Of a DNA stretch of 37,244 nt, positions 1 to 9,869 are shown in pieces. How positions within the stretch are numbered: position 1 is the first letter of the stretch; every line of letters begins with the position of its first letter. The stretch is from Branchiostoma floridae (lineage: Eukaryota; Chordata; Leptocardii; Amphioxiformes; Branchiostomatidae). A program made the position numbers and the translations under genes. The notes beneath the pieces were generated by a model. The model had not been told where the DNA came from and ran no database searches. It was given only the letters and a program-made list of their open reading frames with translations. The stretch lies in contig NC_049980.1 in NCBI RefSeq assembly GCF_000003815.2, positions 33,817,645 to 33,854,888 of the forward strand. Reading direction: 5' to 3'.

Positions 1-540
1 GACTAGCCACATTTCGTATTTCACACTTGGACCAAATAAGATAAACTTAAATTTCACTTCGGATATACAAAATGCTATCCTTACGTTCAGTTTCCCGCCT
101 ATGAAGGCTTTCCTTTGTTAAATGAAGAATTCGAAGTACATGTATAATGATGTTTACTGTATACATGTACTACAAACAGAACCTTTGACAAGAGCACGGC
201 TACTCGTATGCACACAGCTTTGCGACGTTAAAAGACGTCTTGAATTGGGTACCATACGACTGTGTGTGTGAGTGAGATATGCTTTGACTCTGTATTACTA
301 TAAACTTGACTTATACCTTTTGATATCATTATATATTCATCCCGTACATCACTGAAGGATGGCAGACGGCGTCTGAAAGTTTAGAGATTTCAATTTTTTG
401 TTTACAATTGTATACGTTTTTGTTCTTCACATTTCATTTAATTGTATGACTCCGGTATAAAGTGTTCAGCTGTAGTGTGTGACACCAATAGAGATCGAAA
501 TAAAACTTATGTAGACTGGATTTCAAAAAAAATCTTTTGA
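1..540 (+). repeat. 3' flank of an NLR gene lying left of the window
   Basis: No gene seen. The sequence (for example 'cacttcggatatacaaaatg', then 'cctttgacaagagcacggct') is the same block that follows the stop codon of gene A (from about 8580), the fragment near 21970, the LINE locus (30165 onward) and gene D (from about 36270). In those places it starts roughly 190-250 bp after a stop codon, so an NLR gene copy probably ends just left of position 1. An AATAAA lies near 500, at a place where other copies also carry one. Function beyond 3' UTR or flank is unknown. Confidence 0.7.
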
Positions 541-1010
541 ATGTTACTGTTGATAATGACAAATTATCACTTTTCATTTTTACTTGTAAAACACCACAAC
601 CTAAAGGCTGAATTGTTTAAAACATTACATGGGAGAGTGCTTACATATCTGCTTGGCAGATTTACTTCCTAGGTGCATAGATGCCAGTTTGTTACATCTG
701 GATTCAGGACCTGTTGTTTTTAAGAACCAAAGATTCTAAAATGGAATAAGTTTACTTATCATCTTAGAATCTTTTGTCATGTGTGGTCTATGACGAGTAC
801 ATGTATGTTGTAAGTAATAAGTAACAAGGTGAAAACTGTATGTACAAACTTTAACATTCTAGTCAAAATTTTTGATGGTTGAAGGACGTGGTAAGAGTTG
901 AATTTGTGATTCGATTAGGAACTCCTTTTGGAGACCTAATCATTCTACTGTAGGAAGGTACTTGTGATCATAGTAGTTTTAAAGGAAGCCGCATTTGTGC
1001 AATTTTATTG
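541..1010. other. Intergenic stretch without recognisable gene
   Basis: Nothing coding is supported here. Two small imperfect inverted repeats are visible: 'aagattctaa' with 'ttagaatctt' around 730-775, and 'attaggaactcc' with 'ggagacctaat' around 915-943. The flank block seen in other copies diverges here, so this may be local insertion or simple drift. Confidence 0.4.
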
Positions 1011-1660
1011 AGGATGGTGAAAACTATGGCAATTACCAAATTGTTTTGTTTGCAATGCACAACAAAGAAGTTTTTTTTTACTCTCGAATTTGTAGTGTGT
1101 TTAATGCGTAGATGCGTGTGAATTTGTCTGCATTTGAAAGAGAGAAGACAACCAGTTCAGGGGAATCAGTGACATTTATTCGTCCCAAGCCTGACAGACT
1201 GAGAACACGTGGAGGTGGTCCCTGGACAGGCCACGGCAGGTTCTGGGGACAGGCGGGATTGCGGACTGGAAAAAATTCTTTATTATAATCACTTTTCTGA
1301 CACGGATGCACACGGGAGCGCATCAACAAGTACTGTCCATCCTCCAGAAATATCTGCCTCTGAAGCAGTCAGTCGACGTAACACTTGTTGCATGCCTTGT
1401 GAGAGCGTGACACGACATCTAACGGCATATAAATATATAACTGTGCCGTCACATGATGCCTGCCTATAAAATATGGCCTCACGACTTCATCCTTAGCAAG
1501 CTTAATGCTGAGGAACTGTTTTCATTGCCACTGGGAGATTCGTCTGCGCTGAGACTCGCTTCGTCACGACTATTTAACATCAGAGGGGCATAAATACAAG
1601 CATCGGAACCTGTAAATTTTAAGTTATCCTCTTCCTTATTTACAACGGCCATCGTAACAA
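1011..1660. repeat. NLR upstream repeat, copy 1 (360-bp unit plus 350-bp block)
   Basis: One copy of a composite repeat that also lies upstream of gene B (9880-11140) and gene D (31130-31620). The first part holds 'gaatcagtgacatttattcg' and 'cctggacaggccacggcagg'. The second holds 'ggcatataaatatataactg', 'ataaaatatggcctcacgac' and 'actcgcttcgtcacgacta'. The repeated order in front of NLR genes suggests it spread with gene duplication rather than as an independent transposon. The A/T-rich 'tataaatatata' string could be a TATA-like site, but it is more than 1.5 kb from the HEPN start codons. Confidence 0.65.
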
Positions 1661-1791
1661 TCATACAAATAGTTTATTTGCGATACTCTATTCGAAAATT
1701 GGTCTCGTGTCCACGAAAAGTTTTTTTCCTCTGGTGCAACATATTTTCACTAAGTAAGGATCATCCTTGAATGACGAAAGTCTCCTTGCTG

Positions 1792-2371
1792 TCAGTGTCT
1801 GGAGTCTGTTCTTTCGTTACTTCTGTCCCCGTGGTCGAGCGGAGACCTGTGTTCTAAGGGCGACCTGTGCTCCAGAGGGGAGCGGTGTTCTATCAAGGCC
1901 CTGTGGTCCTTCGTGTCCTCCCTGGATCTGTGCTCCTGTGTGCTGGACCTGTGCACGCCACCCCCGCCGTGGCCGCCATCTTTCCGCTTCTTCTTGTCGT
2001 CCGCAGACGACCAGGAATCGTCCCTTTTCCTGCGTTTGTGGTCCGACTGAGAATGGTGCAACCTCTGATCACGCTCCCCCGAGGAATCCGGTCGCGCGCT
2101 CCGGTGGGAGCTACCGCCGTCCTCCTTGTTCCCTGCGCGGTGGTGCCGCGAAGAGGAGTCACCCCGGGACGAATCCCGCGAATCTCGATGGTCCCGCGAT
2201 GATCGGTAGTCCCGATCGCCCCGATCCCTGTCCCGATGGTCCCTCTCTCTGTCCCTGTCCCGATCGCGGTCCCACCGGTGTTCCGCGTTGTACCGCGAGT
2301 CTCGCGTCCGATGGGAATCGTAATCACGGGAACCCGTCCGGTTGTACGCACTGCTGACCTCCCCACGGTGC
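1792..2371 (-). CDS. Isolated Arg/Ser/Asp-rich terminal exon
   Basis: On the minus strand an open frame of about 193 codons runs to a TGA at 1792. It is more GC-rich than its surroundings. The product is strongly biased: RD/RE dipeptide runs ('DRDRDRERDHRDRDRGDRD'), RS pairs, a basic patch 'KRRKRDD', and a threefold 'EHRSPL' repeat near the end. Such RS/RD tails are typical of nuclear RNA-processing proteins, but I cannot name the gene. A good acceptor (pyrimidine-rich 'ctctcactactttccag') ends at 2372, so I read this as a last exon entered in phase 2 rather than an ORF starting at an ATG. No upstream exon is seen before the inverted HEPN fragment at 2678, so it is either the end of a gene with a long intron or a captured exon. 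The plus-strand frames across it are shadows. Confidence 0.5.
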
Positions 2372-2677
2372 CTGGAAAGTAGTGAGAGAACATCGCTGTT
2401 ACGTTGATGCACGGTTAGACTTCGAAGCAGTAAGATACACATAGTAACTGTTTCTCAAGCAACTGGATATGATTTGGGAAATGGTCCGACACATATTAAT
2501 TGATTGTAGATAAAATCCTGGAGAGTTTTTGGATAAAATCCTGGTGAATTTGAGTAACATTGGTGTTACTATGACTGCCGGAACTGTACATGTATATACT
2601 GTGCCATTGATAATTAACTTATGAAAAAACCTGCTTATGACCTTTGTACAGTAGAAGCCATTTAATTGCACACAACA
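2372..2677. other. Non-coding stretch between RS-rich exon and HEPN fragment
   Basis: No gene is supported. On the minus strand it would be intron upstream of the RS-rich exon. It contains a short direct repeat ('ataaaatcctgg' twice, near 2510-2545). Confidence 0.4.
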
Positions 2678-3062
2678 TCCCGTTCGCCTGAGTACGGTGC
2701 ATCTCTACCGAGTTCTAACCACACCAGTTCTTTCAGCAGGAGTTCTAAAAGTGATATGTCGAACCCCTGTGCAGAATCTGGAACATGCCGCCGACTGGAT
2801 ACAGTGTTTTCTTCTGACCAGGATTCAAGTTCGCCCTGTGAATTTTACCTTGCTTGTTGAATACATGATTACGATAAAGATGCCCTTTATGCTTCATTAT
2901 TTGCTCACGAAGACTCGGAGGGTTCATGTTCTGGACTTCATTTTCAAATATTTTCCTGACTAGCGCAGTCCCCTCGTCCACCAGCAGAGCTGCCAGTTTG
3001 GCGCCCCGAGCCGTACCTGGGGTGTAGACCGGGTCCGGGCTGCTGGGCTTACTCAGGGCCAT
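2678..3062 (-). pseudogene. Inverted, truncated HEPN first exon of the NLR family
   Basis: Minus-strand sequence beginning at the ATG whose 5' end is 3062 encodes the same first residues as genes A, B and D ('MALSKPSSPDPVYTPGTARG'), and stays similar through 'LNPGQKKTLYP'. A small indel then shifts the frame (about 2790-2805). Nucleotide similarity to the conserved FDISLLELLLKEL stretch continues but is out of frame, and homology stops near 2678, at the point equivalent to the 'SERDR' codons. The catalytic RN-x4-H part is therefore missing. It stands head-to-head with gene A, and its mirrored upstream region carries the same promoter motif. It is probably a relic of an inverted duplication. 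Confidence 0.85.
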
Positions 3063-3360
3063 GGCGGTGTGATGGTCTCACTCGCACGGTCAGCTGCAAA
3101 TTGCCAGACTCTCTATTCTTGATTCTTTAGCGGTCGTCGGTAGACACCATCAAAACATGACTAAACACAAAAGTACCGACATCATTACGAACCCACTCAC
3201 GTTGTCCAAGTAATTTCTGTCCAGAACATGTAACATTACGTATCACGCAGTCGATCGTCGATCACAGAGGCAATCAACTCAAATAAGCTTCACTATGGCC
3301 AATTTTGGAAGGCGGTTTCCTTGTCACAGTTCTTCAAGGAAAAGCAGCAGAAGTGTATTT

Positions 3361-3428
3361 GTCAAAATGGCGGCTTTGATACGCATGTGACGCACTCGCA
3401 CTGCCATGGTACCATGACAGTGTTTACC
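3361..3428 (-). promoter_or_regulatory. Minus-strand copy of NLR composite promoter
   Basis: Read on the minus strand this is GTAAACA, then a TGACG-like site, then 'gccgccattttgac', followed by 'acacttctgct' as in gene A. It mirrors the plus-strand promoter at 3461-3511 and would drive the inverted HEPN fragment. Motif names are by consensus only (forkhead, CRE, YY1). Confidence 0.5.
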
Positions 3429-3460
3429 TGAGAATGACTGTTGAATGGTTCCTTCTCAGT

Positions 3461-3511
3461 CGTCCAAAACGGTAAACAATGAGACTGACGTATCTAAGCC
3501 GCCATCTTGAC
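3461..3511 (+). promoter_or_regulatory. Composite promoter of gene A (FOX / CRE-like / YY1-like)
   Basis: Contains 'ggtaaacaatga' (forkhead-like), 'tgacgta' (CRE-like half-site) and 'gccgccatcttgac' (YY1-like, antisense orientation) in that order. It is nearly identical to 11531-11579 and 32891-32939 before genes B and D. YY1 sites of this form usually sit at or just after the transcription start, so transcription probably begins here, about 290 bp before the ATG at 3799. Conservation while neighbouring sequence drifts is the main support. Confidence 0.55.
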
Positions 3512-3798
3512 GAAACACTTCTGCTTTTGGCGAGAGCCTGTTATTTGCCTGCCCCAAACTTGCCCAACTGCCCAAGTTAGGCGTATATTTCAGCGGATTG
3601 CGCCAGTGATCGACTTGCTGTGCGTGTTCTGGACAGAAACTACTTGGACAACTTCAGTGATTTGTATGACGATCCACCTTTACGTTACCGTGAGCGATGT
3701 TTTGATGGGATCTGCTGACAGAAGAAAATAGACCTGCTAAAATATCAAGAACAGAACGTATCTAGAAGTTTGCAGCTGGCTACATTTTGGACATCATC

Positions 3799-6700
3799 AT
3801 GGCCCTGAGTAAGCCCAGCACCCCGGACCCGGTCTACACCCCAGGTACGGCTCGGGGCGCCAAACTGGCAGCTCTGCTGGTGGACGAGGGAACTGCGCTG
3901 GTCAGGAAAATACTTGAAGATGAAGTTAAGAACATGAGCCCTCCAAGTCTTTGTGAGCAGCTAAGGAAGCATAAGAGACATTTGTATCATGGAGAAATAC
4001 CCAAAAGGCAAGGTAAAAAGCGTAGGATACTAAACTTAAATCCTGGTCAGAAGAAAACGCTATATCCACCCAGTGGTAATGTCCCAGATACTGCACAGGG
4101 GTTCGACATTTCACTATTAGAACTCCTGTTGAAAGAACTTGTGTGGTTAGAACTCGGTAGAGAGGCACCGTACTCAGGCGAACGGGACAGACTCCGACGG
4201 TTCAGAAACGCCAACTACGAACACATTTCAAGCACGGAGTTGTCTGGAGAAGACTTTGACAGACTGTGGGAGGAACTGACTGATATCCTGGTCGCGCTCG
4301 GTGGGAACAGAGGCAAGATTTCAGAGAGACTCTTCTCCATCGTCGACCCGGAACAGGAAGCTGAGTACTTCACCCTGCTGGAGCAACTGTACAAGGAAGA
4401 CATGGAAGTAGACAAAGGAGAGAGCCAGAGACAGTTGAAAAGTTTGGTGGAGGAAGTCCGCGATAACCAGATGGCAGAGACGAGCTCCAAAGTACAAAAA
4501 TGTGCAGACACAAGTCACAGCGCAGAACAGATGCAACAAGGTAAAAGTTCTGAAATACCTCCATTAACTTTAATATTTTTACCAACAGGAGTTCATACGT
4601 TTTCAAGCAAGATCAAAATACCAGATCGGGACTGAGCCGATGAAATGACAACAATATTAAGTATCATTAGATAAGTCGTCAATATTTGTTATCATTTGTT
4701 GTTACATCAAAGAGGAGCATTCATTGATAACACGTTATGTCACATGAGAACGTTAAATCTTCTAAGAAAGGATCGTATAACTCTAATCTGTAGTTAACGA
4801 ACAGTACCAGACGGTATGCTGTACATGCTTCACCTTTTGAAACGTGGTGTCAATTGTTTATAGCTAGATACGTTTAACACCTTAATGTTGACAACTTCCT
4901 TAAATTATCCCCACAGACTCATCAGAAACTATAGAAGACTTGATTAGAAACAACTACACTCTTCTGAGGAAGAGACTACAAGTTGAGAAACTGATTCCCC
5001 ACTTCATCGTGAGGCGACTGCTGGACTTCCCCGAAGACAAGCAGGTCACCATGAGCAAAACAACCACGCCAGACAAGGCCGAGGCTCTACTGGAGCTCCT
5101 GACCCAGAAGGGCACGTGCACACCCGAGGAGTTTGTGGAGATTTTGAAGAAAGGGGACCACCGGCATGTTGCAGATCAGCTGAAAAGAACGAGTACGGAG
5201 AGTAAAACTACAAAAAGTAAGATGGACGGCTTGGTTTTATGCTTGATGCTTTGGTAGTTTGTGACAAAAAGAAAATGTTTAAAGTTATGTTTGGGCCTCC
5301 TGGTGGAGTTTTACAGTACTTTAGCAGAACTTCCTAGTTTAATATCTTGCTTTCTGGGCCACCTGTGGTTTAGATTTATTGGTTGCAGATAGATTTTGAT
5401 GTATAGGTCTGTCCCTCTAGTAGCATATTCTGGAACTGCAGGAGCGTCGAAATATTTGCAAGCAGTTAACTAGAAAAGTGCCTTTAAATACTTTTCTAGT
5501 TACCTATTAAAATAGGTCGTCATCATTTTAGTATGTATGTAGGTTAAGTGATTATTGACATAGGTATATCATGACAATAATGCAAATAAGTATCTATTTC
5601 GCATAATTATTGATGGGACCTCGCAAATCCAACATACCTAATTATGACTTTTCATCCATGACATATGTAGCTGATAAAGAGAAACATCGACAAATACATA
5701 TTATCCAAATTAATACCTAACTTGCATAATCAATAAAACGATATCCACATAACACAGGGCCTTCTGACGTAGCTGATGACGTCATCGCCTGCCTGAAGGA
5801 CCTGTACGCTACAGAGTATGCGCATGTGCGGCCTCTACCGTGGTGCGAAGACCTCAACCTGCATCTTGGAGAAGTCTACACCAACCTGCAGCTCCAGCGA
5901 AGGGACGACAGGGGTCACTTCCAAGAGACAGACACTATCGTAAGCTTGGCAGATATTTACAATACAAGGGCGGATGAAGGTAGCCAAGGTAACGTGAGGT
6001 CAGGTGTCAGAAAGATACGAGTAGAGGGGGACCCTGGTATTGGGAAGTCGTGCTCTTGTCAGAAACTTGCCTATGATTGGTCCTGTGGGAAACTGGACAG
6101 GTTTAAAGTTGTGTTCTTTCTGGAAATGCGGCACTTGACCGGGAAGGTAAAAGATGAAATATTTGAGCAGCTTCTACCAAAAGATACAAAGACCACCCCA
6201 GGCCAGCTCTGGTCCTACATCCAAGAGAACCAGGATGATGTTCTCTTCATCCTAGACGGTCTAGATGAGCTCAGTCAGACAGCTAGGGAAGTCACAGATG
6301 TGGTGGACTTGATTCAGGGTAAAATCCTCAGGAACTGTCATGTTCTGGCGACCTCCAGGCCATACCAGTGTGTCAAAGATCTAGAGAAATGTCACCAATT
6401 CTACAAAATTGTGGGCTACAGTGAGGAAAATTCAAAGGAGTTCATACACAAATACTTTTGTGAGTCCCCAGAGTCTGCCTCAAAACTTATTAAGCAACTT
6501 CAAAGTAACAGTAGTTTGTTAAGAATAGTAATCAACCCCCTCAATAATGTGCTTATTTGTGTTGTGTGGGAGGAAAACAACAAAGAAATGCCCTCTAGCA
6601 AGGATGAACTATACGAAATGATTGTTCATTCAGTTGCGAAGAGATTCTGTACGAAGACAAACATTACAATGGAAGGTGACAAACGTCCCCCTGTTATAGA

Positions 6701-8387
6701 AGAAGCCTTGAAAGATCTAGAAAAACTGTCCTGGGAGGGACTGGAGCAGGAACAGCTCCAGTTTAAAATAGATGAGATCGCAAAGAAGTATGGCACAACT
6801 GCCGATAACATGTTGAACATGGGCCTGCTGACTAGAGATTACTCTTTCTCCAGAATCAAACGCACCTGCTACTGCGCCTTTCTGCACAAAACGTTTCAGG
6901 AATACTTGGCCGCCCGCTACATCAGTGGCCTGATCATTGATAGAAGTAGCAGAGAAGAGGGGATGAAATGTGTTTGTCGCTTGTTTGGTATGTCAGATGC
7001 TGCTGTTGTGAACAGTAAACTGATTGTAACTTGCTATCGTGAGTATAGGGAGGTACAAAACTGGTTACTTCTGATCCTGGGTGAGAATTCACGCCCACTG
7101 TTTGAAAAGTTTGCAGAGGAACTAAGCAAAGCTCAAACTGATGAGGACAGGGAACTTTTGTCATCTTTGTGCACCATGTGGCTTGGGACAACGTTTGCAG
7201 GTGGGAAAATGGCCGAGATTGTAGCAACTTGTATGTCTCATCACGCAACAAACAAACTAGATGATTTTGGATTCAACGGAGAGGATTTAAGGTTTTACCC
7301 TGATGATCGTGCCTATTGGTGTGTTGGTTTGGCACACGTTCTGACTTGCCAAAAGAAACTGCCCACAAGCCATGGTACAAGTTTCATACGGCATCTCACA
7401 ATAGACTGCGATCTTTTAGATGCCGCACAAGAGAAGCTTGGTGTGTTAGAAAATGCCTTATCAGATTATGACGCAATGCGTTCTGTAACATTACTTGGGA
7501 TTGAGAATGTTGACCCTTGCTCTCTATTGCGCACATACATACCAAGGTGTGGAACAGAGAGTGTGATCATACGCAGCAAGGGTGGTGTTATGACTTTGTT
7601 ATTGTTAAGTATGTTAGAACAATTGTTGTCAGTACCAAGGATAGAACATGTCAATGCACATGTACAGTCTACGTGGGTCATGAATATTGGTAATAATCTT
7701 GGAGAGCGAGACATAGGATTCTCATTTGACAGGTTGTTGGCCCGTCTGGTTGAAAGTCACACTTGTCTCAGGTCCTTAAAGCTAGGGATAAGTTCTTGTA
7801 TGGCGCTGCTGTGTACGGACTCAGGAGCCAAGATATTCAGTAATCTAACAGAGACCCTACAGAGCATCTCAGAACATACACGACTCGAGGTCGTTGAGTT
7901 CGAGCTTCCTGGGAACGAGAACCAACATGAGACATTTGATGCGGGGCCAATGGTGCACACGCTCACAGAATGTGTAAAGAAAAACCAGGTGCTGAAGACA
8001 CTGAGGCTTTGGTGGGGAAGCGAATTCGATCTGTTCACACCATTTAATATATACCATGGAGATTGCAGCGATGAGTCCCTCTCCAGCCTGTGTTCAGCGA
8101 TCCGGGAAAACCGAACTCTGGAGACGCTGGTGGTTGAGGGACTATTTTTTCACTCAGAGTGCAGGGCAGAGATGATTTCTGATCTGGTACGTAATAAGCC
8201 TAGCAACTACAAGGAACTCAGTATAACTTTGTCTGTAGCTGTTAGCATTTATGTTGATGATGTTGAAGATATCTCTGTTGACGACGATGATGATATCTCT
8301 GACGATCATGACACATCTGAAGGAACTCAGAATGTCTGCCCAAGCCCAGAGCCTAATGCAGGGCCCGGTTCTTCAAGCCTGCTATAG
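3799..8387 (+). CDS. NLR gene A: HEPN-CARD-NACHT-LRR protein
   Basis: Predicted innate immune receptor, cytosolic (no signal peptide or membrane segment seen). Exons 3799-4540, 4917-5216 and 5758-8387 join in phase 1 at both introns (donors GTAAAA and GTAAGA; acceptors CCCACAG and AACACAG), giving about 1223 residues. Exon 1 is a DZIP3-like HEPN domain with FDISLLELLLKEL near 102-114 and the nuclease-type motif R136-N137-x4-H142. Exon 2 (248-347) reads as a CARD (LIRNNYTLLRKRL, 'EALLELLTQKGTCTPEEF'). Exon 3 has NACHT with Walker A GDPGIGKS (438-445) and Walker B LFILDGLDE (510-518), a winged-helix/HD2 part (FLHKTFQEYLAAR), then degenerate LRRs near 1005, 1083 and 1120. A short Asp-rich patch (about 1179-1203) precedes the family tail EPNAGPGSSSLL. 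The start is the ATG shared by all copies. Introns (376 and 541 bp) contain nothing recognised. The frame is intact, so it is probably functional. Confidence 0.88.
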
Positions 8388-9507
8388 ATAGTTTTATTCC
8401 CTCCACAGAACCCAAAAGTCACTTCTATTTCTTACAAGAATGGTGCCCTTAGCAAGGTTGAACAGTTTGATTGTTAAACCCTGATATGCTTTACCGCCAA
8501 CAATACATAATACAGATCTTTATATTCTAAAACATTTAGATTGATCCAACGATTAAATAAAAAAAGTTTTGATTAGTAGCCACTAGACAACATTTCATAC
8601 TGTACAATTGGACCAAATACAAGATAAACTTAAATTTCACTTCGGATATACAAAATGCCATCCTTACGTTCAGTTTCCTGCCTATGGAGGCCTTCCTATA
8701 TGTAAAGCTAGGAATTCGAAAATATAATAATGTTTACTGTATACTAACAACAGAACCTTTGACAAGAGCACGGCTATGCACACACCTTTGCGACGTTATA
8801 GTACTAGAAGCCTATCTTGAATTGGGTACCATATGAATATTCATGTATGCTTTGACATGTAATTGTAAGATTCCAGGTAGAATAGTATAAAATTTTATGG
8901 TGACACCAATGGATATCGAAAGAAGACAAACTTTTGTAGACTGAATTAAAAAGAAAATCCTGGAATGTTACTGTTGATAATGACAATGTAAAATTATTCC
9001 TTTCATCATTGCCCTCCATCTTGTTGTAAGAGTGGCAAAGACAAAACCTATTATGAAAACATGTAAAGTAGAATACAGGTTTTTTTAATAGCATTAGAAA
9101 AATTAGCTGAAACATTTGTGCATCGAAGAGATCAAAGATTTTGAACACGTTTGCCACCAACAGAAGTTGGTCTCTGCCTTATATATGCTATGTATATGTG
9201 CCATGATACACGAATTAAAGTCAATAAAAGTTAACATGTCCATTTCTTTTGTTTCTTCATGACCATAGAACCAGGCCAATAAGCTTGTGATCGGTGTGGC
9301 CAGACTTCGTGATCAACCCTGCCATAAAATCCGAAAATGAGATTTCTTTTAGACAATCTGTTTAATATATACTCACTTTGCTTACGTTTCCATGTTTCTC
9401 ACACATTCTTGCAGGTCCACTTCTTGCCGCTGACACACAATCCCAAACGTGGCTAAGTTTCTGTGTATATATGTATGTGCACATGTGCGTGTTCCATAAT
9501 ACCCCCC
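8388..9507 (+). repeat. Gene A 3' UTR and flank, shared cassette block
   Basis: No further gene. It starts with 'atagttttatt', 'cctccacagaacccaaaagt', conserved after the stop codons at 18966 and 25691 and, more diverged, after D. Candidate polyadenylation signals are AATAAA near 8556 and in 'gtcaataaaagttaacatgt' near 9221, the latter repeated at about 22768 and 36982. The block runs up to the foldback element at 9508. Confidence 0.7.
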
Positions 9508-9671
9508 TCACATTAGGCGAAAATCGATCGGAAAACGAGTCTGCGAGCTCTGAATTACGAGGAGGCATGACCCTGATGCCGACGAAGAAATGGCAAAGTT
9601 CCCCCCTTCGCGTCAGGGTCATGCCTCCTCGTAATGTAGAGCTTGCAGACTCGTCGTCCGATCGATTGTGA
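9508..9671. mobile_element. Foldback/MITE-like element, copy 1
   Basis: Terminal inverted repeats of roughly 55-70 bp begin 'tcacattaggcgaaaatcga' and enclose a short centre ('gacgaagaaatggcaaag'). This copy lost about 10 bp of the right end ('gatcgattgtga' against 'gatcgattttcgcctaatgtga' in copy 2). It has no coding capacity. 'ttccataata' on the left and 'gtggtccataata' on the right may be a target duplication. The element is absent from the equivalent position near 31030 upstream of gene D. Confidence 0.75.
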
Positions 9672-9805
9672 GTGGTCCATAATAAGTGCTAAAAAGGGAC
9701 CACTGATTTACAAAGTGTGTACAACTGTGTGCCTCCGAAGTCACAAGATCTCACTCCCTGGTGATGAGTAACGTTACAAGACTCAAGTGTGTGCATCTGC
9801 ACGCG

Positions 9806-9850
9806 CCTGTGTGTGTGTGTGTGTGTGTGTATGTGTGTGTGTGTGTGTCC
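9806..9850. repeat. (GT)n microsatellite upstream of gene B
   Basis: Nearly pure GT run of about 40 bp, at the same cassette position as the GT tracts near 23392 and 31060. Confidence 0.9.
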
Positions 9851-9869
9851 CTGTGCGGGTGTGCATGTG

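Noticed and set aside
1479-1664. 60-codon minus-strand frame repeated at 10951-11133
   Set aside because: The third copy of the same DNA (31490-31620) has 23- and 15-bp deletions that break the frame, so conservation is of DNA, not protein.
1767-2357. Plus-strand frames of 196 and 111 codons
   Set aside because: They are antisense to the RS-rich exon. Their Pro/Arg/Cys-rich composition follows from reading GC-rich RD/RS codons backwards, and no start context or splice sites support them.
8373-8387. 2A-like motif in the NLR tail (EPNAGPG)
   Set aside because: It lacks the required D-x-E-x-N-P-G-P order and lies at the very end of the protein, where skipping would have no product.
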